DNA of 64,000 nt from QNZT01 sp964651755 (GTDB taxonomy: Bacteria > Campylobacterota > Campylobacteria > Campylobacterales > QNZT01). Below are positions 34,990-42,771 of this stretch, piece after piece; the first letter of the stretch is position 1; every line of letters starts with the position of its first letter. Made by a program: the position numbers and the translations under genes. The stretch lies in NCBI GenBank assembly GCA_964651755.1, contig CAZYZD010000001.1, positions 1 to 64,000 of the forward strand, in the 5' to 3' direction. The notes under the pieces are model-generated. The model saw only the letters and a program-made list of their open reading frames with translations, was not told the origin of the DNA and ran no database searches.

Positions 34990-36288
34990 CTATCCGTCCA
35001 TATCTTTCAACGAAGAGAGCTGCCGAATAATTTTTGCAGTTTCGGAATCTATCAGCTCCAGAGAAGTACGTAGTTTATTCGTATAGGATTCATCAAAATT
35101 ATTCAGATGCCTGTTAAATGCCACTGCCACTTTCTGGCTCTCAAGACGCATACTATTCAGACTCTCCTGAACATGTTTATAGAGCTTTTCTATATGTTCG
35201 GCATTGACACTTTCAAGCGCCCGGCTAAGCTCTTCCGTATGTTTTGCCAATAGTTGCGTCGTTCTCGATAAATTATCTTCCCTTACAGCCAAATCCTGAT
35301 TTACCAGGCGTAATAGTTTATGCGTACTCTCCAAAGAGTACACAACATCTTCCATCTTATTACGAATGTGTTCATACGCGCCGAAAAGCTGTTCACTCAT
35401 CTGCATACTTTTTTCACTGAGTTTGATAATCTCTTCAAAATGTTCGGTAGATTTTTGAAATGCTTTTTGTTCTTGATGTATAATCGACTCAAACATCTGC
35501 ATTCTCTCTTGCAAGGTATCTTGAAGATTATCTATAAATTCATTGGAAGAAATTTTGGTGAAAAGTGTATTGAGGTTTTCAAAATTTTTCATACTCTGGG
35601 TAAAATGTACCTGTTCAATCTCCTCTTTTGTCCAGAAAAAGCTACGTGTTTTTTCACGAATAATACGTACGTGCCGTTCAAATTCACTCATCCCCTTTTT
35701 CTCAAAAAAGATCCACCATAAAGAGAGGAAAATACCGTAAATAGAGACATAAAATGCTGTACCTACACCACCCAAAAGCTGAGAAATCTCCTGTTCCAGC
35801 TGGGCAGAATCCTGAGAAGAAAAATCCGGCATAGTCAAAGCGATGGAGATAAAAGTTCCCAAAATACCCAACGTAGGAAAAACACTTGCCGCTACTGAAG
35901 CGAAATTATCGTTGCGCAGCGAAGTAGTAAAATTTTTAATAAACTGATCAAACGGTGCATTTGCTTTGTGTACTCCACCTATATCAAGCAAATTTTTATC
36001 GATATATTTTTCCAAAGCTGCCCCAAGCACCCCTTGTTTTCTTTTAAACTTGCATGCCGCATAATAGGCATTGTGCTTCATAAAAAGAAGGTAAATAATA
36101 AAGATCATCCCTATCATCACTACACTATGAAACTCCATACGCAAAGATATCATCTTCAAATAAGCAGCTACGGCACCGGCAAATATCAGCAAAGGAATCC
36201 ATGCCAACCATATCAAACGACTAAAACAACTCCCCTGTTTACGGCTACTGACATGAAAGTCTACCAATTCATCTTCATCATACTTCAT
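34990..36288 (-). CDS. MotA/TolQ/ExbB-family proton-channel protein with long cytoplasmic coiled-coil tail
   Basis: This 432-residue protein has about four membrane helices (roughly 24-45, 50-70, 132-155 and 172-195). The channel signature FPTLGILGTFISIALTM (about 137-153) and LLGGVGTAFYVSIYGI (about 169-184) belong to the MotA/TolQ/ExbB superfamily. A C-terminal coiled-coil tail (about 235-430) extends into the cytoplasm, as in ZorA of Zorya systems. It pairs with the OmpA-type partner immediately downstream. No ZorC/ZorD effector is adjacent, so the role may be envelope-related. Confidence 0.8.
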   Translation of the reverse strand: MKYDEDELVDFHVSSRKQGSCFSRLIWLAWIPLLIFAGAVAAYLKMISLRMEFHSVVMIGMIFIIYLLFMKHNAYYAACKFKRKQGVLGAALEKYIDKNLLDIGGVHKANAPFDQFIKNFTTSLRNDNFASVAASVFPTLGILGTFISIALTMPDFSSQDSAQLEQEISQLLGGVGTAFYVSIYGIFLSLWWIFFEKKGMSEFERHVRIIREKTRSFFWTKEEIEQVHFTQSMKNFENLNTLFTKISSNEFIDNLQDTLQERMQMFESIIHQEQKAFQKSTEHFEEIIKLSEKSMQMSEQLFGAYEHIRNKMEDVVYSLESTHKLLRLVNQDLAVREDNLSRTTQLLAKHTEELSRALESVNAEHIEKLYKHVQESLNSMRLESQKVAVAFNRHLNNFDESYTNKLRTSLELIDSETAKIIRQLSSLKDMDG

Positions 36289-36399
36289 GAAATACTCCTG
36301 ATCTTTGGGGATTATAGCATCATAGATTTAGTATGATCTTGCAAACGATAACTATATTAGGTGTATAATGATATAAAGAGATACCCAGGAAGGAATACT

Positions 36400-36618
36400 A
36401 TGGATAATGAAATACATTTTATACTTCATCCAGATAAAGTAGAAGAATTAAAACTCTTTTCTGAAATTCTAAAAAAAGATTACAATACAATTCTCAATGA
36501 AGCACTGGAATTATATTTTGATGCTGCAAGAAAAAGGATGCTGGAAAAAAACTTTGAAGATGAAAATATGGAAACCAATCTGGATTTTGACGAATTTTGG
36601 GATGGTGTGGATATTTAA
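36400..36618 (+). CDS. small ribbon-helix-helix-like (CopG/antitoxin-type) protein
   Basis: The start at 36400 follows AGGAAGG; a GTG further upstream has no such site. The 72-residue product has an N-terminal strand (EIHFILHPDKV) and two helices (ELKLFSEILKKDYNTILNEA and LELYFDAARKRMLEK), the ribbon-helix-helix arrangement, plus an acidic C-terminal tail (about 50-72) typical of antitoxins. No toxin gene follows: the next gene is convergent with zero spacing. It may be an orphan antitoxin or autonomous regulator. Confidence 0.65.
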   Translation: MDNEIHFILHPDKVEELKLFSEILKKDYNTILNEALELYFDAARKRMLEKNFEDENMETNLDFDEFWDGVDI

Positions 36619-36780
36619 CTATTTTTCCTGATATTTACTGCAATCCTTTCCGCTGCTTTTTTTCACAACAGCGGAAGGAATTTGCAGAGATTTAAAACCA
36701 AAAGCTTTGCACCCATGGGGCTGATTTTTATCCCATGTCACATAATAGTAACGGCAACGCTTACAGTTTATTTTTAACAA
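36619..36780 (-). CDS. 53-residue cysteine-containing protein (TTG start)
   Basis: A 53-residue frame starts with TTG, 7 bp after AGGAG that lies at the end of the NosL-like gene, and stops against the convergent antitoxin-like gene. The product begins with CKRCRYYYVTWD and continues PHGCKAFGFKS, then a C-terminal SSGKDC. Four cysteines (CxxC plus two) suggest a small zinc or iron-sulfur knuckle. I believe similar short proteins are widely conserved in proteobacteria, but I cannot name the family. It is transcribed with the NosL-like gene. Confidence 0.72.
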   Translation of the reverse strand: MLKINCKRCRYYYVTWDKNQPHGCKAFGFKSLQIPSAVVKKSSGKDCSKYQEK

Positions 36781-36783
36781 ATA

Positions 36784-37482
36784 CTATCTCCTGCTTAAGA
36801 AAAGACCAACAGCCTGCAACTGTTTTCCATTTAACCCTTTACATAAACCATTTTTCACAACAAATGCTTTTGCCTCTGCCGGTGAACTGAATTTTTTATC
36901 GGTTGGTGTACACATTTTACCATAAATCATCTCTCCTTTTTTAGCCATCATTGCCTGTTTTTTGGAGATCATGGCACTATCTTTTTCAAAATCTTTTTTC
37001 GCGACTTCATATGCTCCCGCAAAATCCATCACTTTTCCACCATGTTCTTTGGCAAAAGCTTCTGCAGCTTCTTTGGAAGAGAATGCATACTTGCTTGTCA
37101 TACTCATTGTACCTTTTACATTACTTCCTACAACATATGTTGCTTTTTCAACAGGAATAAATTTCAAAGTTACAACATCTACAACTTTAATATTTTTGGG
37201 TTCTTTATGGTTGATCTCTTTATCTTCTACCAAACAGTGAATTGAACAATACTGTTTTACTTTTCCATCCACTTCAGCTGCATGATTGGACTTGTAAAAC
37301 ATCGGTAGATTCATACCACACTGAGGACAAAACATTTTGGCATCCCCTTGTTGCAGGATTTGTGCTTTATCCATTGGTACTGTTTGAAACATTTTGTGTT
37401 TCATCATCGGTTTTTGCCCCATATCGGCTCCTGCTGTCACAGACATCAAAAACATCAATGCAAATAAGAATAACTTTTTCAT
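36784..37482 (-). CDS. NosL-domain copper-binding-type exported protein
   Basis: The start at 37482 follows AAGGGGAAAATT; a longer frame upstream lacks a ribosome site. The 232-residue product has a signal peptide (cleavage near 20, TAGA), a NosL-type copper motif FCPQCGMNL (about 50-58), a Met/His-rich N-terminal region (QKPMMKHKMF) and a NosL fold region with KQYCSIHC and the FSSKEAAEAFAKEHGG segment. A C-terminal repeat of the FSSPAEAKAF type follows. It is predicted to bind Cu(I) in the periplasm, perhaps as a chaperone for the copper enzyme encoded 3 kb away. It leads a unit with the 53-residue gene. Confidence 0.85.
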   Translation of the reverse strand: MKKLFLFALMFLMSVTAGADMGQKPMMKHKMFQTVPMDKAQILQQGDAKMFCPQCGMNLPMFYKSNHAAEVDGKVKQYCSIHCLVEDKEINHKEPKNIKVVDVVTLKFIPVEKATYVVGSNVKGTMSMTSKYAFSSKEAAEAFAKEHGGKVMDFAGAYEVAKKDFEKDSAMISKKQAMMAKKGEMIYGKMCTPTDKKFSSPAEAKAFVVKNGLCKGLNGKQLQAVGLFLSRR

Positions 37483-37532
37483 AATTTTCCCCTTTTTAAA
37501 TAATTTCAAAAAAAAATTGTACAACACATTTG

Positions 37533-37547
37533 TTAACTTAATGTTAA
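37533..37547. promoter_or_regulatory. inverted repeat TTAAC-N5-GTTAA in the divergent region
   Basis: A perfect 15-bp palindrome-like site sits between the divergent NosL-like and di-haem peroxidase genes. A second short palindrome (TTATTAATAA) follows near 37561. The position suits an operator for one or both genes; the regulator is unknown and it is not an FNR consensus. Confidence 0.35.
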
Positions 37548-37661
37548 ACAAAACTTTAAATTATTAATAATATTTTTCTATCGATAATTAATATCTTCTT
37601 AAGCATTAAAGAAGTAAAATTCTTCTCGAAAAATAAAAATTATTCTAAAGGAGCAAATATC

Positions 37662-38684
37662 ATGAAAAAAACACTTAGTTTAGCACTTATCTTAGTCTCA
37701 ACTTCAACACTTTTTGCAGCTGATGCATTAATAGACAAAGCCAAAAAAGCAGGTTTGGCACCCATTCCGGCAGACAAAGCAGCCTTGATGAAACTCATCG
37801 ACAATCCCAAAAATCCTGTAACAGATGCAAAAGTAGAACTTGGTAAAAAACTCTATTTTGATCCAAGACTTTCTAAAAGCAACTTGATTAGTTGTAACAC
37901 TTGTCACAATCTTGCAACAGGCGGTATAGACGGTGTCAGTGCGGCAATTGGTCACAAATGGACAGCAAATCCTCACCACTTAAACTCTCCTACTGTATAC
38001 AACGCTGTATTTATGGATAAACAATTCTGGGACGGTAGATCTCCTGATCTTGAAGACCAGGCACAAGGACCTATGCAGGCAGCACCGGAAATGGCAATTT
38101 CAAAAGAGATGGCAGTTGAAAGAATCAGCTCTATGCCGGCATACGTAGAAGAGTTTAAAAAAGTTTATGGTGACGATAAAATCACTTTCAAAAAGATTGC
38201 AGATACTATCGGTGCATTTGAAAGAACTCTGGTAACGCCATCACCATTTGACAAGTTTCTACAAGGAGATGCAAACGCTTTAACAGATGCACAGAAAGAG
38301 GGTCTTAAAGTATTCATCGACAAAGGCTGTACAGCATGTCATACCGGTGTAGGTATAGGTGGAAGTATGCAGCCATTCCCTGTTGCGAAACCTTACAAAT
38401 ATGCAAATGTTGGTGATTTCAAAGGTGACAAAAACGGTATGGTAAAAACACCGACATTAAGAAATATCACTGAAACAGCACCTTACTACCACAACGGTGC
38501 AGTATGGTCATTGAGTGAAGCAATCAAAATCATGGGAGAAACACAACTTGGTGTAGATTTGACAGATAAAGAAGTTGCTTCTATCAAAGCATTTTTGACT
38601 TCACTTACAGGTGAAAAACCAAAAGTAATCTATCCTCAACTTCCGGCAGTTACAGATAAAACACCAAAACCTGTCGCTGATTAA
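37662..38684 (+). CDS. di-haem cytochrome c peroxidase (MauG/CcpA family)
   Basis: This 340-residue periplasmic enzyme reduces hydrogen peroxide with electrons from cytochrome c. A signal peptide (cleavage near 19, LFAA) is followed by two haem motifs, CNTCH (about 78-82) and CTACH (about 224-228), plus the conserved GPMQAAPEM and TPTLRNITETAPYYHNG segments. Length is typical of bacterial CcpA/MauG-like peroxidases. It stands alone with a strong terminator behind it. The divergent NosL-like gene is about 180 bp away. Confidence 0.93.
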   Translation: MKKTLSLALILVSTSTLFAADALIDKAKKAGLAPIPADKAALMKLIDNPKNPVTDAKVELGKKLYFDPRLSKSNLISCNTCHNLATGGIDGVSAAIGHKWTANPHHLNSPTVYNAVFMDKQFWDGRSPDLEDQAQGPMQAAPEMAISKEMAVERISSMPAYVEEFKKVYGDDKITFKKIADTIGAFERTLVTPSPFDKFLQGDANALTDAQKEGLKVFIDKGCTACHTGVGIGGSMQPFPVAKPYKYANVGDFKGDKNGMVKTPTLRNITETAPYYHNGAVWSLSEAIKIMGETQLGVDLTDKEVASIKAFLTSLTGEKPKVIYPQLPAVTDKTPKPVAD

Positions 38685-38697
38685 ACACTTCTTTTAC

Positions 38698-38727
38698 ACC
38701 AGACTCTGAAAAAGAGTCTGGTATTTT
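38698..38727. terminator. strong bidirectional terminator, peroxidase/tgt
   Basis: A perfect 10-bp stem ACCAGACTCT / AGAGTCTGGT with a GAAAA loop, followed by ATTTT, lies 14 bp after the peroxidase stop and touches the stop codon of the convergent tgt gene. Confidence 0.85.
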
Positions 38728-39847
38728 AGCCACCTCTTTTTTCATAAAATGTTTTTTTATATGCTTTAAATCTTCCCTCCAAAATCGCCTCCCGGACTTC
38801 TCGCATAAGCGTTAAATAATAGTGTAGATTATGCAAGGATGCCAACCTGAAATAGGTTAATTCCTTAGCTCTGAAGAGATGATTTAAATACCCACGGGAG
38901 TAATGTCTGCACGTATGACAGGTACAGCTGCTGTCGATAGGTTCATCACTGAGTTTGTGCTTTGCCCCTTTGATGTTAAGTTTACCAAATGTCGTAAAAA
39001 TCGTCCCGTTTCTTGCATTTCTTGTCGGCATTACACAATCGAACATATCCACACCCCGTTCGATATTTTCGATCAAATCTTCCGGCGTTCCAACCCCCAT
39101 CAGGTAACGTGGTTTATCATGAGGTAAAAAAGGTACCGTATATTCAACCGTATCATACATATCTTTGTTTGCTTCACCTACACTCAATCCACCAATAGCA
39201 AAACCGTCAAAATCAAACTCCGTTAATTGGGTAGCAGAGAGTTTACGAAACTCTTTATCTATACCACCCTGCACAATAGCAAAGATATTTTGATTTATTC
39301 CAATCCCCTCTTTTTGTTTCTGTCTGTGATACTCTATGGAAGCTTTTGCCCAGTTGGTCGTACGTTCTATAGAAAGCTTGATACGTTCCTTTTCAGCAGG
39401 CAAAGCGATAAGGTCATCTAGTATCATCATGATATCACTTCCCAAATTGTACTGGATATCTAAGACTTTTTCCGGAGTAAAATAGTGGGAAGAACCGTCT
39501 ATATGACTTTTGAAGTGAATACCCTTCTCATCTGGTTTGGAAATGTTAGAAAGAGAAAAAGCCTGAAAACCTCCACTGTCTGTTAAAAAGCTTTTGGGAT
39601 AGTTCGCAAACTCATGTAAACCGCCAAAATGTTTTACCACTTTGTCCCCCGGACGCAGATAAAGATGATAGGTATTTGCCAGAATAATATCTGTCTGTAA
39701 AATTTCATTCATATCGTAACTATCTAGCGCTTTTACGGTACCTACCGTACCGACAGGCATAAATACCGGTGTCTCTATTTTACTATGTGCTGTGGTGATA
39801 GTACATGCTCTGGCATTGCCGTCAGTATGGTCAATTTGAAACTTCAT
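38726..39847 (-). CDS. tgt: queuine tRNA-ribosyltransferase Tgt
   Basis: This 373-residue enzyme exchanges guanine-34 for preQ1 in GUN tRNAs. Key motifs: the TIM-barrel catalytic LTDSGGFQAFSL near residue 89, RYLMGVGTPEDLIE (about 244), DMFDCVMPTRNARNGT with the nucleophilic Asp (about 264) and the C-terminal zinc site CTCHTCRHYSRGYLNHL (about 302-318). Length is typical. It is monocistronic here; queD, an earlier step of the pathway, is at 4964-5545. Confidence 0.97.
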   Translation of the reverse strand: MKFQIDHTDGNARACTITTAHSKIETPVFMPVGTVGTVKALDSYDMNEILQTDIILANTYHLYLRPGDKVVKHFGGLHEFANYPKSFLTDSGGFQAFSLSNISKPDEKGIHFKSHIDGSSHYFTPEKVLDIQYNLGSDIMMILDDLIALPAEKERIKLSIERTTNWAKASIEYHRQKQKEGIGINQNIFAIVQGGIDKEFRKLSATQLTEFDFDGFAIGGLSVGEANKDMYDTVEYTVPFLPHDKPRYLMGVGTPEDLIENIERGVDMFDCVMPTRNARNGTIFTTFGKLNIKGAKHKLSDEPIDSSCTCHTCRHYSRGYLNHLFRAKELTYFRLASLHNLHYYLTLMREVREAILEGRFKAYKKTFYEKRGG

Positions 39848-39950
39848 TTATCCTCCTGGGAGATTTGTTAAATTATAGTATAGATTGTGTTAAAAGGTAA
39901 AGCAGAAAAAGTTTGCAAAGATTTAATTCATTTCTATTTGGAGCAATTTC

Positions 39951-39964
39951 TTGACTTATATCAA
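39951..39964 (+). promoter_or_regulatory. FNR/CRP-family box upstream of nosZ
   Basis: TTGACTTATATCAA matches the FNR-type consensus TTGATNNNNATCAA in 9 of 10 defined positions. Its centre (39957.5) lies 41.5 bp upstream of the start expected from the -10 below, the class II activator position. It should drive nosZ under low oxygen and/or with nitrogen oxides, through an FNR/NssR-type regulator not encoded in the window. Confidence 0.7.
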
Positions 39965-39986
39965 ACATAATCACTCTTAATAATAG

Positions 39987-39992
39987 TAAAAT
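39987..39992 (+). promoter_or_regulatory. -10 element of the nosZ promoter
   Basis: TAAAAT is followed by a plausible start near 39999. There is no good -35, as expected for an activator-dependent promoter with the FNR-type box in that position. AAGGAGGT precedes the nosZ ATG downstream. Confidence 0.5.
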
Positions 39993-40031
39993 ACGCTTTG
40001 TAGTAGGTTATTTTATAAAGGAGGTACTACG

Positions 40032-42635
40032 ATGAAATCTATCGTAAAGAAACTGTCGCTGATTGCAATCAGTACGATGGTAGGTGTGACGTTGGGTAAC
40101 GCCGCAACCGAGCTTGACAAGGTCATGAAAGAGAGAGGTCTTTCTCAGGCTGACTTGCTCGCTGCAGCGAAAACCTATACACCTAGTGGTGGAAGGGACA
40201 AATATATCGTTTTCAGTTCAGGAGGACAATCCGGACAGATTATGGCATATGGTGTTCCATCTATGAGAATTTTAAAATATATCGGTGTATTTACACCGGA
40301 ACCATGGCAAGGTTGGGGTTATGATGATGACACCAAAAAAGTACTTGCACAGGGAAATATCCGCGGAAAGAAGATCACATGGGGTGACACACACCACCCT
40401 GCTATCTCAGAAACCGACGGTAAATACGACGGTAAATGGCTTGTCATCAATGATAAAGCGAACCCTCGTATCGCAGTTATTGATCTGAGTGACTTTGTTA
40501 CAAAACAGATCGTTGTCAATCCGGTTTTCAAATCTGATCACGGTGGAGCTTTCTTCACACCAAACTCAGAATATATCCTGGAAGCCTGCCAGTATGGTGC
40601 ACCTCTGGATAACAACTATCATCCGATTGAAGAGTATGCAGAAACTTATCGTGGTGGTGTAACGGTTTGGAAATTTGATCATGAAAAAGGAAAAATTCTT
40701 CCGGATCAATCTTTCACAATCGAAATGCCTGCCTATATGCAAGATCTTTCCGACGCTGGTAAAGAAGCTTGTGACGGATGGGGTTTTACCAATTCATTTA
40801 ACTCAGAGATGTATACCGGTGGTATCGAAAAAGGTCTTCCTCCATTTGAAGCGGGATGTAGCCGTAATGACACTGACTTTTTGCATGTCTACAACTGGAA
40901 AAAACTTGCTGAACTTGCCAAAGATGACAAAAATGTCAAAATTATTAATGGACACAGAGTTGTTCCTATTGATGTAGCAGTCAAAAATGATGCACTTTTC
41001 TTGATTCCTGAACCAAAATCACCTCACGGTGTTGATGTTTCACCAGATGGTAAATATATCGTTGTTTGTGGTAAACTTGATACACATGCAACAGTTTACT
41101 CTTGGGAAAAAATCCAAAAGCTGATCAAAGCAAAAGATTTTGTTGGAAAAGATCCATATGGTATTCCAATTCTTGATCTCAAAAAGACAGCGCATTGTCA
41201 GGCAGAGCTGGGTCTTGGGCCACTACATAACCAGTATGGACCAAAATGGAAAACAGATGGAGAAATCTATACTTCACTTTATGTTGATTCTCAGGTTGTA
41301 AGATGGAACTATCTTACTTGTAAAGTTACAGATCGTCAAAATGTTAACTACAACATCGGTCACCTTTGCGGAATGGAAGGAAAATCTCGTGATCCTCAGG
41401 GTGATTATATCATTGCTCTGAACAAACTTGCTATCGACAGATTTAACGAAATTGGACCATTGCATCCACAAAACCATCAGTTGATAGATATTCGCGGTAA
41501 AAAGATGCAACTACTTTACGATATGCCGGTACCACTGGGTGAACCACACCAGGCGGTTGCTATCAGAGCATCTAAACTACATACGCATGTACGTTACAAA
41601 ATGGGTACAAATGCTTTCACAGGTAAAATCCATGAAGGTAAAACACTTGCAGGTCAGGAAAAAATTGTTAGAAAAGGTAACCATGTTTATGTTTACGGTA
41701 CAGTGGTCAGATCACACATCAACCCTGAGCACGTAACAGTAAACAAAGGCGATACTGTTACTTTCTATCTGACAAACCTTGAGAGAGCAGAAGATGAGAC
41801 ACATGGTTTTACAGTAGACCAATACAATATCCATACATCACTTGAGCCGGGTAAAACTGTTGCAGTTACTTTCAAAGCAGATCTGGAAGGTGTATTCCCT
41901 TACTATTGTACAGAGTTCTGTTCAGCACTTCACCTGGAGATGATGGGTTACCTGCTTGTCAAAGATCCAAACAAAAAATATGTTAGTGCTGCAAAACTAA
42001 AACGTGCAAAAATGTCACCTGAGCAACTAAAAGCTGAGTATGACAAAACAGTTGCAACAAACAAAGCAACAGATGCTGTTATCCAAAGTGTTGTGAAATT
42101 CCTCAAAGAAAACCACTATGAGAAATATCCAACAGTCAAAGCACTTGTTGAAGATGCACTTGACCAATATGGTAAAATCCCTGAGCAGAAAAAACATTCT
42201 GATGAAGCTGTTAAAGAAGGTGATCTTGAAAAAGCAATTCTCTTCGAAAACATGATCTGGCAATACATGGTTAAAACTGCTGACGTTGGTATTAGAGCTA
42301 AAGACCTTCTTGTAACAAAAGTTGCATCACCTATGAGTGAAGCAGCACAAAGAGGTAAAGAAGCATTCTTAGAAGGCGGTTGTAACGGTTGTCACGTTGT
42401 TGGAAAAGTAAGTTCCGGACCAGATTTGGTTGGTGTTCTCAGCCGACATGAAAATGGTGAGCAGTGGGTAAAAGAGTTTATCTTGAAACCTGAATCTAAA
42501 TACAAAGATCCATATGTTGAATCTATGATTAACTACTTTAACCTCAGAATGCCTAACCAAGGTATGAGTGAGAAACAAGCTAAGGATATCATTGAATATC
42601 TCAAATGGATCGACAAGAACGCTAACTTGTTCTAA
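40032..42635 (+). CDS. nosZ: clade II nitrous-oxide reductase with fused cytochrome c domain
   Basis: This 867-residue enzyme reduces N2O to N2 in the periplasm. The signal peptide is Sec-type (no twin arginine, cleavage near 24, GNAA), the mark of clade II NosZ. A seven-bladed propeller domain with conserved His residues (for example DTHHPAI and DHGGAFF) carries the CuZ site. The cupredoxin domain has the CuA loop YYCTEFCSALHLEM (about 623-637). A C-terminal monohaem cytochrome c (CNGCH, 784-788) is fused, as in Campylobacterota and Wolinella. The ribosome site is very strong (AAGGAGGT). It leads the nos operon. Confidence 0.98.
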   Translation: MKSIVKKLSLIAISTMVGVTLGNAATELDKVMKERGLSQADLLAAAKTYTPSGGRDKYIVFSSGGQSGQIMAYGVPSMRILKYIGVFTPEPWQGWGYDDDTKKVLAQGNIRGKKITWGDTHHPAISETDGKYDGKWLVINDKANPRIAVIDLSDFVTKQIVVNPVFKSDHGGAFFTPNSEYILEACQYGAPLDNNYHPIEEYAETYRGGVTVWKFDHEKGKILPDQSFTIEMPAYMQDLSDAGKEACDGWGFTNSFNSEMYTGGIEKGLPPFEAGCSRNDTDFLHVYNWKKLAELAKDDKNVKIINGHRVVPIDVAVKNDALFLIPEPKSPHGVDVSPDGKYIVVCGKLDTHATVYSWEKIQKLIKAKDFVGKDPYGIPILDLKKTAHCQAELGLGPLHNQYGPKWKTDGEIYTSLYVDSQVVRWNYLTCKVTDRQNVNYNIGHLCGMEGKSRDPQGDYIIALNKLAIDRFNEIGPLHPQNHQLIDIRGKKMQLLYDMPVPLGEPHQAVAIRASKLHTHVRYKMGTNAFTGKIHEGKTLAGQEKIVRKGNHVYVYGTVVRSHINPEHVTVNKGDTVTFYLTNLERAEDETHGFTVDQYNIHTSLEPGKTVAVTFKADLEGVFPYYCTEFCSALHLEMMGYLLVKDPNKKYVSAAKLKRAKMSPEQLKAEYDKTVATNKATDAVIQSVVKFLKENHYEKYPTVKALVEDALDQYGKIPEQKKHSDEAVKEGDLEKAILFENMIWQYMVKTADVGIRAKDLLVTKVASPMSEAAQRGKEAFLEGGCNGCHVVGKVSSGPDLVGVLSRHENGEQWVKEFILKPESKYKDPYVESMINYFNLRMPNQGMSEKQAKDIIEYLKWIDKNANLF

Positions 42636-42648
42636 TCTTTCTTTCTAT

Positions 42649-42683
42649 AAAGATGGCGGGGATTTCCCCGTCATCTTTTTTTT
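42649..42683 (+). terminator. hairpin terminator/attenuator between nosZ and nosB
   Basis: AAGATGgCGGGG and CCCCGtCATCTT form a GC-rich stem around ATTT, followed by eight or more T. It lies 14 bp after the nosZ stop but inside the operon, so partial read-through would give nosZ-rich transcripts. Confidence 0.85.
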
Positions 42684-42699
42684 ATCTACTATTATGCTC

Positions 42700-42726
42700 T
42701 TGATTGAGGGTATAATAGTGTATAAT
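42700..42726 (+). promoter_or_regulatory. candidate internal promoter before nosB
   Basis: TTGATT at 42700 is followed 15 bp later by TATAAT at 42721, with another TATAAT at 42711. It lies after the nosZ terminator and may supply constitutive expression of the maturation genes. Spacing is short. Confidence 0.4.
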
Positions 42727-42771
42727 TATTAAAGTAACTTATAACATAATATCAGTAGAAGGATGGGGGAA

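Noticed and set aside
33754..36288. A complete Zorya defence system
   Set aside because: The neighbouring genes are DUF1456, a small HTH protein and an antitoxin-like gene; no ZorC/ZorD or ZorE homologue is visible, so only a structural resemblance is reported.
40285..42578. Long alternative frames on both strands of nosZ
   Set aside because: Shadows of the strongly biased nosZ coding sequence, with no ribosome sites or family features.
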